DNA of 64,000 nucleotides from Streptomyces sp. NL15-2K. Its GTDB lineage: Bacteria > Actinomycetota > Actinomycetes > Streptomycetales > Streptomycetaceae. The stretch covers positions 5,561,501 to 5,625,500 of the forward strand of contig NZ_CP130630.1 of assembly GCF_030551255.1 (NCBI RefSeq), in the 5' to 3' direction. Each line of letters starts with the position of its first letter. The first letter of the stretch is position 1. Position numbers and translations under genes: made by a program. Positions 8,859 to 16,011 of this stretch are shown here, one piece after another. The notes below the pieces were generated by a model. The model saw nothing but the letters and a program-made list of their open reading frames with translations, was not told the origin of the DNA and did not search any database.

Positions 8859-10189
8859 TCAGGCCAGCGGGTAGCCCATGGCCAGGACGGCCTTGCGGAA
8901 CGCCGGCAGACGGTCGGGGGAGACCGCGAGGTGGCGCTCGCCGATTCGGGTACACAGCGCGCGCAGGCGGCGGTCGCTGGTGATGAGGGCGGCCAGTGCC
9001 TCGTCCGCGCACTCGATGAGATGGGTCTGCCCTGTATCGCGGATTCGGCCGGTGCGGCGGCCGGTGTCGTCGAGCAGGGTGGTGACGGTCTGGGGCACGG
9101 AGTGCCGGGCGGCCTGGTTCAGGTAGCCACGGAGTTCGTCGAGAGTGTGCCCGCGGTCGAGGGCGTGCAGGAGAGAAGCGGTGGTGAGCGTCCGGACCCG
9201 GTCGGTTTTCTGCTCGGAGAAGGCGTTCAGGAGGAGTGTGTCGGCGGAAGACAGCCCGTCGAGGGCGACGATGTCGAAGTTCGCCAGGACGGTGACGCTG
9301 CCCGTCGGGACGGCCGGGGCGGGGGCCTCGGCAGGGGTGTAGTCGCTCGTGAGGCCGACGGCATGGGCGCCCAGGGGATTGAGGCGGAGTGCGGACAGGC
9401 CGTCGTAGCGGCTGAGCTGGTCGAGGTAGTCGCCGCCCCAGTTCTCCTGGTAGTCATCGCGGGCGCCCACCGGAGGGACGTACTCGATGTCGATGAGGCC
9501 GAGCGTGGCGGCGTACTCGAAGAGCACCGCCAGGGTGTAACGGCCCTGGAGGAGGGACCAGCCGTGATAGCCGTCGTAGCCGAGGCTGCCGTACTGCGGA
9601 TCCTCCAGGTACAGCTTCCACAGGGCGCGTTCACTGCGGTGGACGACCGGATTCAGACCGGCCGCGCGCATGTCCGTGAACAGGCTGTCGACGGACGTCC
9701 ACTCACCCGGGGTGAGGCGGGGCAGCGCTTGGCCGACGAGCTTGCGGCGCGGTTTGACGGCGGTCAGGACATTCGCCGAGCGCTGGCCCTTGATCTCCTC
9801 GACGCGGGAGAACTCGTCCAGGAAGCTGTTGTTCAACCAGCGTTGCCACAGCTGAGCAATGGTCAGGTGCGGTGGCCGGGTCAGCGCGGCCCGTCCGCGC
9901 GTGGTCAGTTCCAGCCGGCCGCCGGTGAGCTGGGCGAGGCCGCCTGCCTGGAGCAGCATCGGCCAGGCGAAGGCGGAGATGGCCTCGTGCGGATAGAAGT
10001 CGCCGCCGTCCAGGACCGCGGCGACCGCCGAGACGGTGCGGCGCTGGGGCGGCGGGTCTTTTCGCTGCACCGCAGCTTCTCCGTCATGCACAGGCGCAGC
10101 AGCGTCAGCAGGTTGGCCTGCGCCTCGTGCTCGGTGTGCCGGACACGTGGAGTGCCGGTGGGCTCCTGCTGCTGTTCGACCGGTGTCAC
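8859..10189 (-). pseudogene. Helicase-C-associated (XPB/Ssl2-like) protein, frameshifted
   Basis: Two frames together make one protein of about 443 residues. The first (GTG 10189) reads through LLTLLRLCMTEKLRCSEKTR and RPSA. Sense then continues in the frame that is open from 10091 (VSAVAAVLDGGDFYPHEAIS). Near 10040, GCCGCACCGTC would need one extra base (GCC GCA ACC GTC) to join them. The C-terminal part (VTVLANFDIVALDGLSSADT, then a DRVRTLTTASLLHALDRGHT stretch) matches the helicase-associated domain also seen in the gene at 27661. Either a real single-base deletion or a sequencing error. If it is still made, the open 410-residue frame could start at 10091. Confidence 0.7.
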
Positions 10190-10228
10190 TGCTCGTGTTT
10201 CCCGCTTCGTGCCGCTCGTGTCACGTTC

Positions 10229-10951
10229 CTACAGATGGGCAACGTAGTCGTAGTTGTCCGGACCGCAGGTGCGTTCAAGGATCTGGACCACCTTGCGCGG
10301 GTTGTCGTAGGGGCCGGAGAAGTAGAACGGCTTGCTGTCCCGGCCGAAGCCGATGACGGGCTGGTCGCTGGGCCGGGCACCCAGGTGCACTGCGGCGTCG
10401 GCGAAGCCGCCCGCGGGCTCGAAGCCAAGACCGCGGGCGTAGGCGACCGCATCGTGCACGATCGTCTGCGCCTGCTCCACGCCGATCGGCAGCGGCCGTT
10501 GATCGAAGGCCGAGTAGTACATCGGTACGTAAGTGGTCAGGGATCCGGACCCCATCACCTCGGGGGCGGTGACGTTCTTGACTCCCAGGCAGTACACGTC
10601 CACCAGGAACCCGGTGACGGTCACCCTGCTGGCACGTTCCTGGCGCGCCAGGAGAATCTGGGCGAAGCCGCCCGTGCCCGGGTCCGGCTCCTGGCCGAGG
10701 GGGTCGGCGGCCGCCCAGTCCGGGGCTTCGGCCATGTCCAGCCCCGCGCTCCAGCCCGCGTTGACCCAGCAGCCCACCACCGGCCGCTCATCCGGCGCGG
10801 TGTTCGTCAGTGCCGCCTCGGCGACCCGTCTGACCAGTGCGGCGGCCTGGGCCGGGCGCAGCCCCAGCGCCTTCGCGATCTGCTTCGGGGTGCTGCCGCG
10901 CACCCTCAACTCCCGGATCCGGGCCAGCAGTTCCTCGTCGTGCGTTGTCAC
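10229..10951 (-). CDS. Conserved HTH-containing protein of unknown function
   Basis: 240 residues. The first 45 form a helix-turn-helix of Sigma70-r4/resolvase type (ARIRELRVRGSTPKQIAKAL, then GLRPAQAAALVRRV). The rest is a conserved alpha/beta domain with the motifs GFLVDVYCLGVKN, YYSAFDQRPLPIGVEQAQTI and IGFGRDSKPFYFSGPYDNPR that I cannot name with certainty. ATG at 10951. It is divergent from the pRiA4b-type gene with 113 bases between, so the two probably share a control region. It sits between the two tRNA-Ser att copies. Confidence 0.7.
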   Translation of the reverse strand: MTTHDEELLARIRELRVRGSTPKQIAKALGLRPAQAAALVRRVAEAALTNTAPDERPVVGCWVNAGWSAGLDMAEAPDWAAADPLGQEPDPGTGGFAQILLARQERASRVTVTGFLVDVYCLGVKNVTAPEVMGSGSLTTYVPMYYSAFDQRPLPIGVEQAQTIVHDAVAYARGLGFEPAGGFADAAVHLGARPSDQPVIGFGRDSKPFYFSGPYDNPRKVVQILERTCGPDNYDYVAHL

Positions 10952-11064
10952 CGTCCCAGTCTGGCATCTCCGTGTCGCCCCATGCGAAGCACGGGGTGCG
11001 CCGACGGTGCTGCCATCCTGGGTTCGGGTGATTGCGGGACACGAACCGGAACGGGCAGGTCAGA

Positions 11065-12309
11065 ATGGGCGAGACAGTGGGCAGGGCCGTCGAGCAGGTG
11101 CGCGCGCTGGTCGGTTGGGTCGGTGCGGGCCGCAAGCTGACCCAGACCGGCCGTGTGACGCTCGCCGACGCGCGAGCACTGGTGGAGGTTCTGGACACCG
11201 GCGACCGGATGGACCCGGTGATCGGGGACCGTACGTTCAAGACGAAGTCCAGCGAGGAGCTGTACCACCTCACGCTGCTGGTCGAGTGGGCCAAGGCGGC
11301 ACGACTGCTGCGGACCGCGGGCGGGCGCCTGCTGCCGGTGAAGAAGAACGCCAAGCTGCTGGACCGCCCCGGCGAGCTGCGAGGCGCGCTGTTCGCCGCG
11401 CTCCCGCACATCGGCCCGGCCGTGACGGCCTCCGGCTGGCTGGAATCCCTGTTCAGGCACGAGTACGACCGGGGCCTGCGGGCGTTGCTGCACCGCCTGT
11501 ACGCGGCCACGACCCCGGTGCCGCTCGGTGACCTGTACGAGGTGGTGTGGCAGGCGGTCAGCCCGCTGTACATGCTCGACGATCTGTCCCCCGACCGCCT
11601 GGGGCATCTGCGGGCCGCGGGCGACCACGACATCCAACGGGTCCTGAAGGCCCTCGTCTCCCTTGGCGCTGTCCGTCTCACGGAGGACAGCGCCGAGTTG
11701 ACGGCGGACGGCCGTACCGAGACGGCCCGGATGCTCGGCCGGCCCGAGCCCGGCGACGCGGTGTTGCGGATCCTCGTCGAGCTCGCCGACGTGGACGGCC
11801 CCCGGGTCTGGCGGCAGCTGCTGGTGCCCGCCTCGATCCGGCTGGACCGGCTTCACTCCGTGATCCAGGCCGCGATGGGCTGGCAGAACTGTCACATGCA
11901 CGCGTTCACCATCGACGGCGTCCAGTACGGCCGTCCCGGCGGCGAACTCGGATTCCGCGACGAGCGCACCGCCACGCTGGCCGCCTTGCTCAAACCCGGC
12001 GCCCACTTCGTGTACACGTACGACTTCGGGGACTCCTGGGAGCACCTCATCACCGTGGAGCACTTCCAGACAGCCTCAGCCGGGCTGCACTGTCCGTACT
12101 GCGTGGACGGCGCCGGGGCGTGTCCGCCCGAGGACTGCGGCGGCGCCCCCGGCTACAGCGACCTCAAAGTGATCCTCGCCGACCCGGCGCATGAGGAACA
12201 CCACGCCATGCTGGAGTGGCTCGGACTTCGGTCCGCCACGGAATTCGTCCCTGACCGTTTCGCACCGGACGAGGCCAACACTCGGCTGCTGCGCCTCACG
12301 GCACCCTGA
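11065..12309 (+). CDS. Plasmid pRiA4b ORF-3-family protein
   Basis: 414 residues from the chosen ATG (site GGGCAGGTCAGA before it); a TTG at 11032 is an alternative. The C-terminal 180 residues are the pRiA4b ORF-3 fold: RVWRQLLVPASIRLDRLHSV, IQAAMGWQNCHMHAFTIDG, YTYDFGDSWEHLITVE, then a zinc-like CPYC...CPPEDCGGAPGY. The N-terminal half is all helix with no assignable domain. The family is common on plasmids and integrated elements; its biochemical role is unknown. It lies inside the tRNA-Ser element. Confidence 0.85.
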   Translation: MGETVGRAVEQVRALVGWVGAGRKLTQTGRVTLADARALVEVLDTGDRMDPVIGDRTFKTKSSEELYHLTLLVEWAKAARLLRTAGGRLLPVKKNAKLLDRPGELRGALFAALPHIGPAVTASGWLESLFRHEYDRGLRALLHRLYAATTPVPLGDLYEVVWQAVSPLYMLDDLSPDRLGHLRAAGDHDIQRVLKALVSLGAVRLTEDSAELTADGRTETARMLGRPEPGDAVLRILVELADVDGPRVWRQLLVPASIRLDRLHSVIQAAMGWQNCHMHAFTIDGVQYGRPGGELGFRDERTATLAALLKPGAHFVYTYDFGDSWEHLITVEHFQTASAGLHCPYCVDGAGACPPEDCGGAPGYSDLKVILADPAHEEHHAMLEWLGLRSATEFVPDRFAPDEANTRLLRLTAP

Positions 12310-12433
12310 AAGCCGGGCCGTCCGGCCACGCCACCGTTCCCGGCCCGACTGGTCCACCGACCCCGCTACGCCGCGCTCAGCCAAGGCGTACGGGCCGACC
12401 TCACACCCCCGGCGTTCGGGTCTTGGGCGTCGG

Positions 12434-12847
12434 CTACACGGCGACGAGGCGCACTCTGTCGCCGCAGAGCTTGGTCATGTCATCGATGTCCGAGGTCAGC
12501 ACGACCACCGGGCGGCGCTGCCGCAACGCCATTTCGGCCACGGCGGCATCGATCGCGTATTTGTGACCATGCAGCCCAGCGTTGATCAGCATGGCTGAGG
12601 CGGCCTTGGCCTCCTCGTCGCCGATGTGCACGATCCGCACGCCGGACAGGATCCAGGCGAGCCGCGCCTTGTCGGTCCGGCGATGCACCGCTTCGATGAT
12701 GGTGAGTGCGCTGATGACCACCTCCATGCCCCGCTTGCGGGCTTCGGCGATGAGGGCGACGACGGGCTCGTGATCACTGACGAACTTCGACAGGCCCTCA
12801 CAGTCGAGAACAAGGGTGCCTTCGTGGCTCAGCTTGCGGCGGGCCAC
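12434..12847 (-). CDS. PIN-domain toxin (VapC-type)
   Basis: 137 residues, VapC length. The PIN active-site acids are visible: Asp in LVLDCEGLSKF, Glu in IIEAVHRR, Asp in KYAIDAAVAEMA and Asp in VLTSDIDDM. Such proteins are Mg-dependent RNases, usually against tRNA or rRNA. It overlaps the upstream RHH gene by 19 bases, so the pair is co-transcribed and translationally coupled as in type II toxin-antitoxin operons. Being near the right end of the tRNA-Ser element, it could stabilise that element. Confidence 0.88.
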   Translation of the reverse strand: MARRKLSHEGTLVLDCEGLSKFVSDHEPVVALIAEARKRGMEVVISALTIIEAVHRRTDKARLAWILSGVRIVHIGDEEAKAASAMLINAGLHGHKYAIDAAVAEMALRQRRPVVVLTSDIDDMTKLCGDRVRLVAV

Positions 12848-13113
12848 TGCCCCTCCTCGGCGAACACCTCGTCGAAGACCCGGCGTGCCCGCTCCTGCTC
12901 GTGCTCGGAGATCGGTCCCTGGCGGCGTTCGTAGTCGGCCAGGTACTCATCCAGGATCTGACCGCGCAGCTCGCGCTCCACCGCTTCGGTGATGAACGCG
13001 GAGAACTCTCGCTTGCCGACCCGTCGGCGGATCGCCTCCGCCGTCCCCTCGGGGAGGGAGAGGCTGACCCTGGTGGCTGGCCCTTCGCCGACACTGTAAG
13101 GAATCTCGCTCAT
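12829..13113 (-). CDS. Ribbon-helix-helix antitoxin
   Basis: 94 residues. An N-terminal beta strand and two helices (TRVSLSLPEGTAEAIRRRV, then REFSAFITEAVERELR) give the RHH DNA-binding fold. The acidic C-terminal tail (DYERRQGPISEHEQERARRV) is the likely toxin-wrapping segment. It precedes and overlaps the PIN toxin gene, the usual antitoxin-first order. The start ATG at 13113 is the only good one in frame. Expected to repress its own promoter. Confidence 0.87.
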   Translation of the reverse strand: MSEIPYSVGEGPATRVSLSLPEGTAEAIRRRVGKREFSAFITEAVERELRGQILDEYLADYERRQGPISEHEQERARRVFDEVFAEEGQWPAAS

Positions 13114-13193
13114 GGGCCGACATTATCAAACAAGTAGGAATTCGGCCTGGGTACAGTACCCCGAACGGCGCGGGCCGCCCACCCGTCACCTCG

Positions 13194-13228
13194 TGGTCTC
13201 AGTTCTGGTCTCATTCTCCGACGTTCAG
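13194..13228 (+). repeat. Junction motif copy B
   Basis: TGGTCTCAGTTCTGGTCTCA then TTCTCCGACGTTCAG, nearly the same as copy A and in the same orientation, 82 bases before the second att copy. See 8719, 20243 and 22035. Confidence 0.6.
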
Positions 13229-13309
13229 TCGTGTCCGGACGCCGCTGAACAGTCCGCTCCACAGCTGGTCAGGACACTCACGACCGCCTCCGGACCCCCA
13301 GACGAACAT

Positions 13310-13363
13310 TTGGAAAGCGTGTTGGGGGCAACCCCTCACGAGTTCGAATCTCGTATCCTCCGC
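13310..13363 (+). repeat. Attachment site copy 2 (attR-like), tRNA-Ser 3' fragment
   Basis: 54 bases identical to the 3' part of tRNA-Ser(GGA), from the anticodon loop to the 3' end. The upstream half of a tRNA is missing, so this is not a functional tRNA. It marks the right end of the 4.7-kb element. Confidence 0.9.
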
Positions 13364-13384
13364 CAGTGCCTCACCGGGCACGAT

Positions 13385-13422
13385 GTCGAAGGGCCCCACC
13401 GTTCGCGGTGGGGCCCTTCGAC
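13385..13422 (+). terminator. Strong hairpin, probably the original tRNA-Ser terminator
   Basis: A perfect 17-bp stem (GTCGAAGGGCCCCACCG and its complement) with loop TTCG, 22 bases after the att copy. A near-identical hairpin with matching flanks lies at 34074. Confidence 0.85.
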
Positions 13423-13563
13423 GTTGTCCGTCAGGGCTTCTTCTCACACGGCTCAGCGCGCCGCTTCAGTGAGCCTTGACCTCGACGCCGCTCCAGGGGC
13501 ACCCGTCGTTGCGATGCGGCGATCACCGAGCGCCATCTGTACGTGTGCGCTGCCGGTGCTCAG

Positions 13564-13608
13564 ATATAGGAGTACGTTTTATAGAGACGTACCTCTATAT
13601 CCTAGGAT
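13564..13608 (+). promoter_or_regulatory. Inverted repeat and -10 element before the ATPase gene
   Basis: ATATAGGAGTACGT (13564-13577) and ACGTACCTCTATAT (13587-13600) are inverted with 12 of 14 positions matching and a nine-base AT-rich spacer. TAGGAT at 13603-13608, a good -10 hexamer, ends five bases before the GTG start, leaving no room for a leader. The palindrome covers the -35 area, so a repressor bound here would block transcription. The regulator is unknown. The rest of 13423-13563 shows nothing. Confidence 0.6.
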
Positions 13609-13613
13609 GAGAC

Positions 13614-15086
13614 GTGGACAAGCCTGCCGAGATGTTCGACCGGGACTACGAGTGGTCGGCCCTGGGGCGATTCATCACCGATCCGCAGCCGGGCGCGACT
13701 CTCGGTGTGGTCTCCGGACGCCGCCGCCAGGGCAAGACGTTCCTGCTGGACGCCGCGTGCCGCGCCGCCGGAGGGTTCTATTTCGGTGCGACCGAAGCTA
13801 CGGACGCCGAGTCGCTGCGGAGGATCAGCACCGCGCTGACCGATCACGTCCGACCCGCCAGCCCGTTCCACTTCGCCAACTGGTCAGAGGCTGTCGACGC
13901 GCTTCTCGCCCTCGGCTCCGAACGTCCCGTCCCGGTGGTGATCGACGAGTTTCCGTACCTCGCCAAGGCCAACCCGGAGCTGCCCTCGATCATCCAGGAG
14001 GCACTGCGTCCCCTGCGCGACCAACGCACCGACTCGCGCACTCGGCTGCTGCTGTGCGGCTCGGCGCTGTCCTTCATGGGCCGACTGCTGTCGGGCAACG
14101 CCCCCCTGCGTGGACGGGCGGGTCTGGAACTGGTCGTCCGCCCCCTCGACCACCGCCTCGCCGCGAATTTCTGGGGCATCACCGATCCCCACCTGGCCAT
14201 GAGGGTCAACGCGATCGTCGGTGGCACTCCCGCTTACCGGCGCGAGTTCGCCCGCGGCGACACTCCCAAGGGGCCGGACGACTTCGACGACTGGGTTGTC
14301 CGCACCGTCCTCAATCCCGAGACCCCCCTCTTCCGCGAGGCCCGATACCTACTCGCCGAAGAACCCGACCTTCGCGACACCGCCCTGTACCTGTCCGTCC
14401 TGGCCGCCGTCGCCGACGGCAACGCCACACGCGGTGGCATGGCCGGCTATCTGGAACGCAAGGCCACGGACATCGCGCACCCCATCAACGTCCTCGAAGA
14501 CGCAGGACTGCTACACCGCGACGCGGACGCCTTCCGCGACAACCGGCCCACGTATCGCATCGCCGAGCCGCTGATCGGCTTCTACCACGCCATCATGCGG
14601 CCGGTCTGGGACCAGCTCGAGCGCCCCGGCAGCGCGACACGGGTCTGGCAGGCCAGCCGCCGGCGCTTTGTGAGCAATGTTCTGGGACCCCATTTCGAAC
14701 AGGTCTGCCGCGACTGGGCCCTCCATCACGCCGACCCCGAACTTCTGGGCGGTCTGCCTGCCCGCGTTGGCCATGGCGTGGTCCACGACTCCAAGGCCCG
14801 TATCGGCCATGAGATCGACGTGGCGGCCATCGGCATTGCCGACGGCGTCAAACCACCACTCCTGGCCATCGGGGAGGCCAAGTGGAACGACACCATGGGC
14901 ATGGCCCACATCGACCGCCTCCGGCATATCCGCGACCTCGTCGCGCAGGCCGCACGCTACGACACGAGCGGCACCCGGCTCCTCTGCTTCAGCGGAGCCG
15001 GCTTCAACGACAAGGCACGAGCCGTTGCCGAGGCCGACCCCGACGTCCAGCTGATCGACCTGGCAACCCTCTACGGTCAGATCTGA
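13614..15086 (+). CDS. DUF234-type P-loop ATPase with nuclease-like C terminus
   Basis: 490 residues. Residues 1-220 are an archaeal-type ATPase: Walker A GRRRQGKTFLLD, Walker B VPVVIDEFPYL. A winged-helix segment follows (about 250-330). The last 140 residues carry GHEIDVAAI and LLAIGEAKW, that is an ID...ExK arrangement of PD-(D/E)xK nucleases, as in DUF234 proteins. Targets are unknown; the family occurs on mobile islands. GTG at 13614 lies directly behind a -10 element. The 3' end overlaps the convergent membrane-protein frame by 83 bases. Confidence 0.85.
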   Translation: MDKPAEMFDRDYEWSALGRFITDPQPGATLGVVSGRRRQGKTFLLDAACRAAGGFYFGATEATDAESLRRISTALTDHVRPASPFHFANWSEAVDALLALGSERPVPVVIDEFPYLAKANPELPSIIQEALRPLRDQRTDSRTRLLLCGSALSFMGRLLSGNAPLRGRAGLELVVRPLDHRLAANFWGITDPHLAMRVNAIVGGTPAYRREFARGDTPKGPDDFDDWVVRTVLNPETPLFREARYLLAEEPDLRDTALYLSVLAAVADGNATRGGMAGYLERKATDIAHPINVLEDAGLLHRDADAFRDNRPTYRIAEPLIGFYHAIMRPVWDQLERPGSATRVWQASRRRFVSNVLGPHFEQVCRDWALHHADPELLGGLPARVGHGVVHDSKARIGHEIDVAAIGIADGVKPPLLAIGEAKWNDTMGMAHIDRLRHIRDLVAQAARYDTSGTRLLCFSGAGFNDKARAVAEADPDVQLIDLATLYGQI

Positions 15087-15759
15087 CGGGCCCGGACCTC
15101 TCCAAACGCCCCTTCGGAAACGCGGCGACGATGCGGGGCCAGTCAAGGGAGTTGGGAATGCACAGCAGAATCATGCCGGTCAGGAAACCGAGCAGGCCGA
15201 CACGGTACATAAGGCGGGCCCGATAGAAATAGCGCTGTCGGAGCCGGGCATCCATGCGATGAACACGCTCTACGCGGGCCAGAGTCGACGGGTCAGTGCG
15301 TGCCCGGGGATGCCACATCAGGCGTTCCTCCGGGGTGGCCGCGTACCCCAGACCAGAGCTGGTGAACTGCACGGAGAAAACGAACGCCGCCGCCGAGACG
15401 ACGAAGGAGACCAACGCCCAGCCGCCGAGAGGCGGTTGCCGTTCGGCAGTAACCAGCACTGCTGCCGCGGCGAGGGAGAAGCCACCCAACAGCGTGGCGC
15501 CGGTCGTCCCCATCGCCTTGACAGCTTCCGTCTCGCCATACGGAAGCGGCACCTGCCAGCCCTGCGTGGGCTCGGGCACGGCGGGCGCCGGCGCGGGCGC
15601 CCGGCGTTGCCCCGACTCGGGCGTCATGTCCGTGGCTCGTTCCAGGAAGGGCGCACGCGTGAGCCACGCCAGGGCGAACCTGCCCCGACTGATCCACTGC
15701 CGGCCCTCGGGGGCGGGTTCCGGCAGCGGCAGGTCCGGAAGCCGGTGAGCTGGGCTCAT
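15004..15759 (-). CDS. Putative membrane protein
   Basis: 251 residues. Hydrophobic helices near residues 85-105 (TGATLLGGFSLAAAAVLV), 112-132 (ALVSFVVSAAAFVFSVQF) and 185-203 (VGLLGFLTGMILLCI) suggest three membrane spans, with a Pro/Ala-rich cytoplasmic N terminus and a basic segment with MDARLRQRYFYRARLMYRVG before the last span. I do not recognise the family. The last 28 codons are antisense to the ATPase gene, so the true 3' end may have been lost. Its start overlaps the gene fragment at 15829. Confidence 0.55.
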   Translation of the reverse strand: MSPAHRLPDLPLPEPAPEGRQWISRGRFALAWLTRAPFLERATDMTPESGQRRAPAPAPAVPEPTQGWQVPLPYGETEAVKAMGTTGATLLGGFSLAAAAVLVTAERQPPLGGWALVSFVVSAAAFVFSVQFTSSGLGYAATPEERLMWHPRARTDPSTLARVERVHRMDARLRQRYFYRARLMYRVGLLGFLTGMILLCIPNSLDWPRIVAAFPKGRLERSGPVRSDRRGLPGRSAGRRGRPRQRLVPCR

Positions 15760-15829
15760 CCTCGCCGTAGGCGTCGACGGTGGCCTCTTCGATCAACACC
15801 TCCAGCGCGGCTGGGGCCCAGGTGCTCAT
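15755..15829 (-). pseudogene. 5' fragment of a small calcium-binding-like protein gene
   Basis: From ATG 15829 with GTGAGGCC before it the frame reads MSTWAPAALEVLIEEATVDA, then YGEDE. The core ALEVLIEEATVDAYGEDE is the N terminus of a small streptomycete protein family (about 110-120 residues; recalled, not searched). Here similarity stops after 25 residues, where the membrane-protein frame begins, so only a stub is left. An in-frame ATG further upstream exists but is not part of the family. Confidence 0.4.
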
Positions 15830-16011
15830 GGCCTCACCGTCGCGCTGCACCGTACGGTTGAGGACCGGTGTGTTCAGCAGCGGCATATCCGTCGTGCGCC
15901 GTCGCCAGCAGTCAAGCCAAGGCTCGCGGTTGCCGGCGTGTGACGTTGCCTGGTGGGGTTCGGTAGTGAGCGGCCCAGGGGAGGGTCCGGCAAGCGACAG
16001 GGCGGAAGAGA

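Noticed and set aside
13310..13363. A second complete tRNA-Ser gene
   Set aside because: Only the 3' part is present; acceptor 5' strand, D-arm and the 5' side of the anticodon arm are missing.
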